From contig JAPZLL010000002.1 of the NCBI GenBank assembly GCA_036250225.1, forward strand, positions 744,001 through 808,000: a stretch of 64,000 bases of DNA, given 5' to 3'. Every line of letters begins with the position of its first letter. Within the stretch, counting starts at the first letter, position 1. The notes under the pieces are model-generated. The model was not told where the DNA came from, ran no database searches, and saw nothing but the letters and a program-made list of their open reading frames with translations. Both the position numbers and the translations under genes were made by a program. Shown here piece by piece: positions 62,934 to 64,000 of this stretch. This DNA comes from Cercophora sp. LCS_1. Lineage: Eukaryota > Ascomycota > Sordariomycetes > Sordariales > Lasiosphaeriaceae.

Positions 62934-64000
62934 TCACTTTTCGGCTGCTCCCGGGACGGCGGGTGTTGTTGCGCTCACCGTTAGACCTGTCTTGTCGGCG
63001 TTGATTTCCACCGAGGCCAAATCGCCCGTCTTGATCTCTCCGCGAATGATCTTGTCGGCGAGGTTGTTGCCAATCTCGGTGGTGATTAGGCGGTTGAGGG
63101 GACGGGCGCCGAACTTGGGATCATATCCCCTCTCGGCTAGCCATGCTCGGACGTGACCGGGAACTTCGAGGCTGATACGTCGGTCCTCGAGTCGGGTCTG
63201 GAGTTCCCGAAGGCGGATATCGACAATGTCCCTGAGCGCTTTGAGGGACAGCCGTTTGAAGATGATGAACGAGTCGATTCTGTTGAGGAATTCAGGTGGG
63301 TACTGGGAGTTGACTACATCCATGACGGCTTGCTTGACTTCGGGGTGGATATCGCCCTCTGGTGTCTCCTTGTACGGGTGCATCATGTTGTTTCCAACGA
63401 GAATATCGGCCCCGAGGTTCGAAGTGAGGACGATGATGGTGTTTTTGAAGTCTACTTTGTGGCCTTGGGCGTCGGTGAGGTAGCCTTCGTCAAGGACTTG
63501 GAGTAACAAAGCTGAGATGTCGCGGTGGGCTTTCTCGAACTCGTCGAAGAGAAGGACTGCGTATGGCTTGCGTCGGACAGCTTCGGTTAGCTGACCTGCG
63601 TCTTCGTAGCCTACGTAGCCGGATGGGGCACCGATCAGACGGGAGATTGTGTGCTTCTCTTGGAACTCGCTCATATCAAAGCGCTATGAGGCTTGTTAGT
63701 GTCTGGCAGCCTACAATGGGGAAGTGTATCAACTTACAACAACAGCAGACTCGGTTGAGAATAAGAAGCCTGCAAGCTTCTTGCACAATTCCGTCTTACC
63801 GACACCCGTTGGACCAAGGAAGAAGAATGATGCGGTAGGTCGGTTCTCGCCGCTAAGTCCCGCCCTCTGCATCCTCACCGCATCGGCGACAGCCTTCAGG
63901 GCCTCGTCCTGGCCGCGAACAGATCCTCGCAGGATATCTTCCATGTGGATCAACCTCTCCATATGGCCACTCGTTAGCTTGTTGACTGGAATACCGGTCA
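62934..64000 (-). CDS. HSP78: mitochondrial ClpB-type disaggregase Hsp78, C-terminal part (cut by window edge)
   Basis: Two exons are visible (from beyond 64000 to 63738, and 63683-62934), about 337 aa of a protein that is normally about 800 aa. Hsp78 is the mitochondrial AAA+ Hsp100 chaperone that threads aggregated proteins through its hexamer with mtHsp70. The visible part is the second nucleotide-binding domain: TGIPVNKLTSG at the edge, DILRGSVRGQDEALKAVADAV, Walker A GPTGVGKTELCK, pore loop SGYVGYEDAGQLTE, Walker B AVLLFDEFEKAH, sensor SNLGAD and the arginine-finger region PEFLNRIDSFIIF, followed by the small domain (GYDPKFGARPLNRLI). The short tail (TTPAVPGAAEK) lacks the acidic C-terminus typical of cytosolic Hsp104, and the subdomain sequence resembles mitochondrial ClpB. 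The N-terminal targeting signal is outside the window, so the organelle call is inference. Confidence 0.88.

Noticed and set aside
1..64000. Biosynthetic cluster, CRISPR array, prophage, toxin system or viral gene
   Set aside because: Every recognised gene is eukaryotic housekeeping or fungal-specific. No polyketide synthase, peptide synthetase, phage, spacer-repeat or viral signatures were seen.

Overview
The window is nuclear DNA of a filamentous ascomycete (Pezizomycotina, most likely a Sordariomycete). Evidence: short introns of about 50-100 nt with GTAAGT/GTATGT donors and CTAAC-type branch sites, GC-rich third codon positions, monocistronic genes on both strands, an intron-bearing tRNA-Tyr and a fungal-type U6 snRNA. 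I cannot name the genus. There is no operon, prophage, CRISPR array or intact transposon.

Layout, left to right: a secreted class-3 lipase; a 14-3-3 protein; tRNA-Tyr(GUA); a disordered hypothetical gene on the minus strand whose 3' end is unresolved; a synaptojanin-type inositol polyphosphate phosphatase (SAC plus 5-phosphatase, minus); the U1 snRNP factor PRP39; a GH125 (Mug157-like) exo-1,6-mannosidase; the U6 snRNA gene, interrupted by a spliceosomal intron; the U2 snRNP factor CUS2/Tat-SF1 (minus); the proteasome receptor RPN13 (minus); the Golgi mannosyltransferase MNN9; the peroxisomal E2 PEX4 (minus); a 952-aa Ser/Pro-rich protein (minus); the nucleolar factor CGR1; a coiled-coil membrane protein; a PX/PXB lipid-binding protein; succinate dehydrogenase flavoprotein SDH1; the purine enzyme ADE17; a luciferase-domain (PF17648-like) membrane protein (minus); a DUF3405 type II membrane protein; the p24 cargo receptor EMP24 (minus); ARF1; and the 3' part of the mitochondrial disaggregase HSP78 (minus), cut by the right edge.

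Two themes stand out. Splicing: PRP39, U6 and CUS2 lie within 10 kb. U6 itself must be spliced, and both protein genes contain extra splice sites whose use would introduce stop codons, which suggests autoregulation. Secretory pathway: MNN9, the GH125 enzyme, EMP24, ARF1, the PX protein and the phosphoinositide phosphatase all act in ER/Golgi/endosome traffic or glycan processing. This looks like ordinary housekeeping mixing rather than a functional cluster.

The most unusual observations are the U6 intron, an 8-nt micro-exon in the 14-3-3 gene, the premature-stop splice options in PRP39 and CUS2, the Pru-only read-through form of RPN13, and the open frame that continues past the stop of the hypothetical gene at 8801-10009. 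Exon boundaries were assigned by reading splice consensus and checking that frames join; no transcript data were available.
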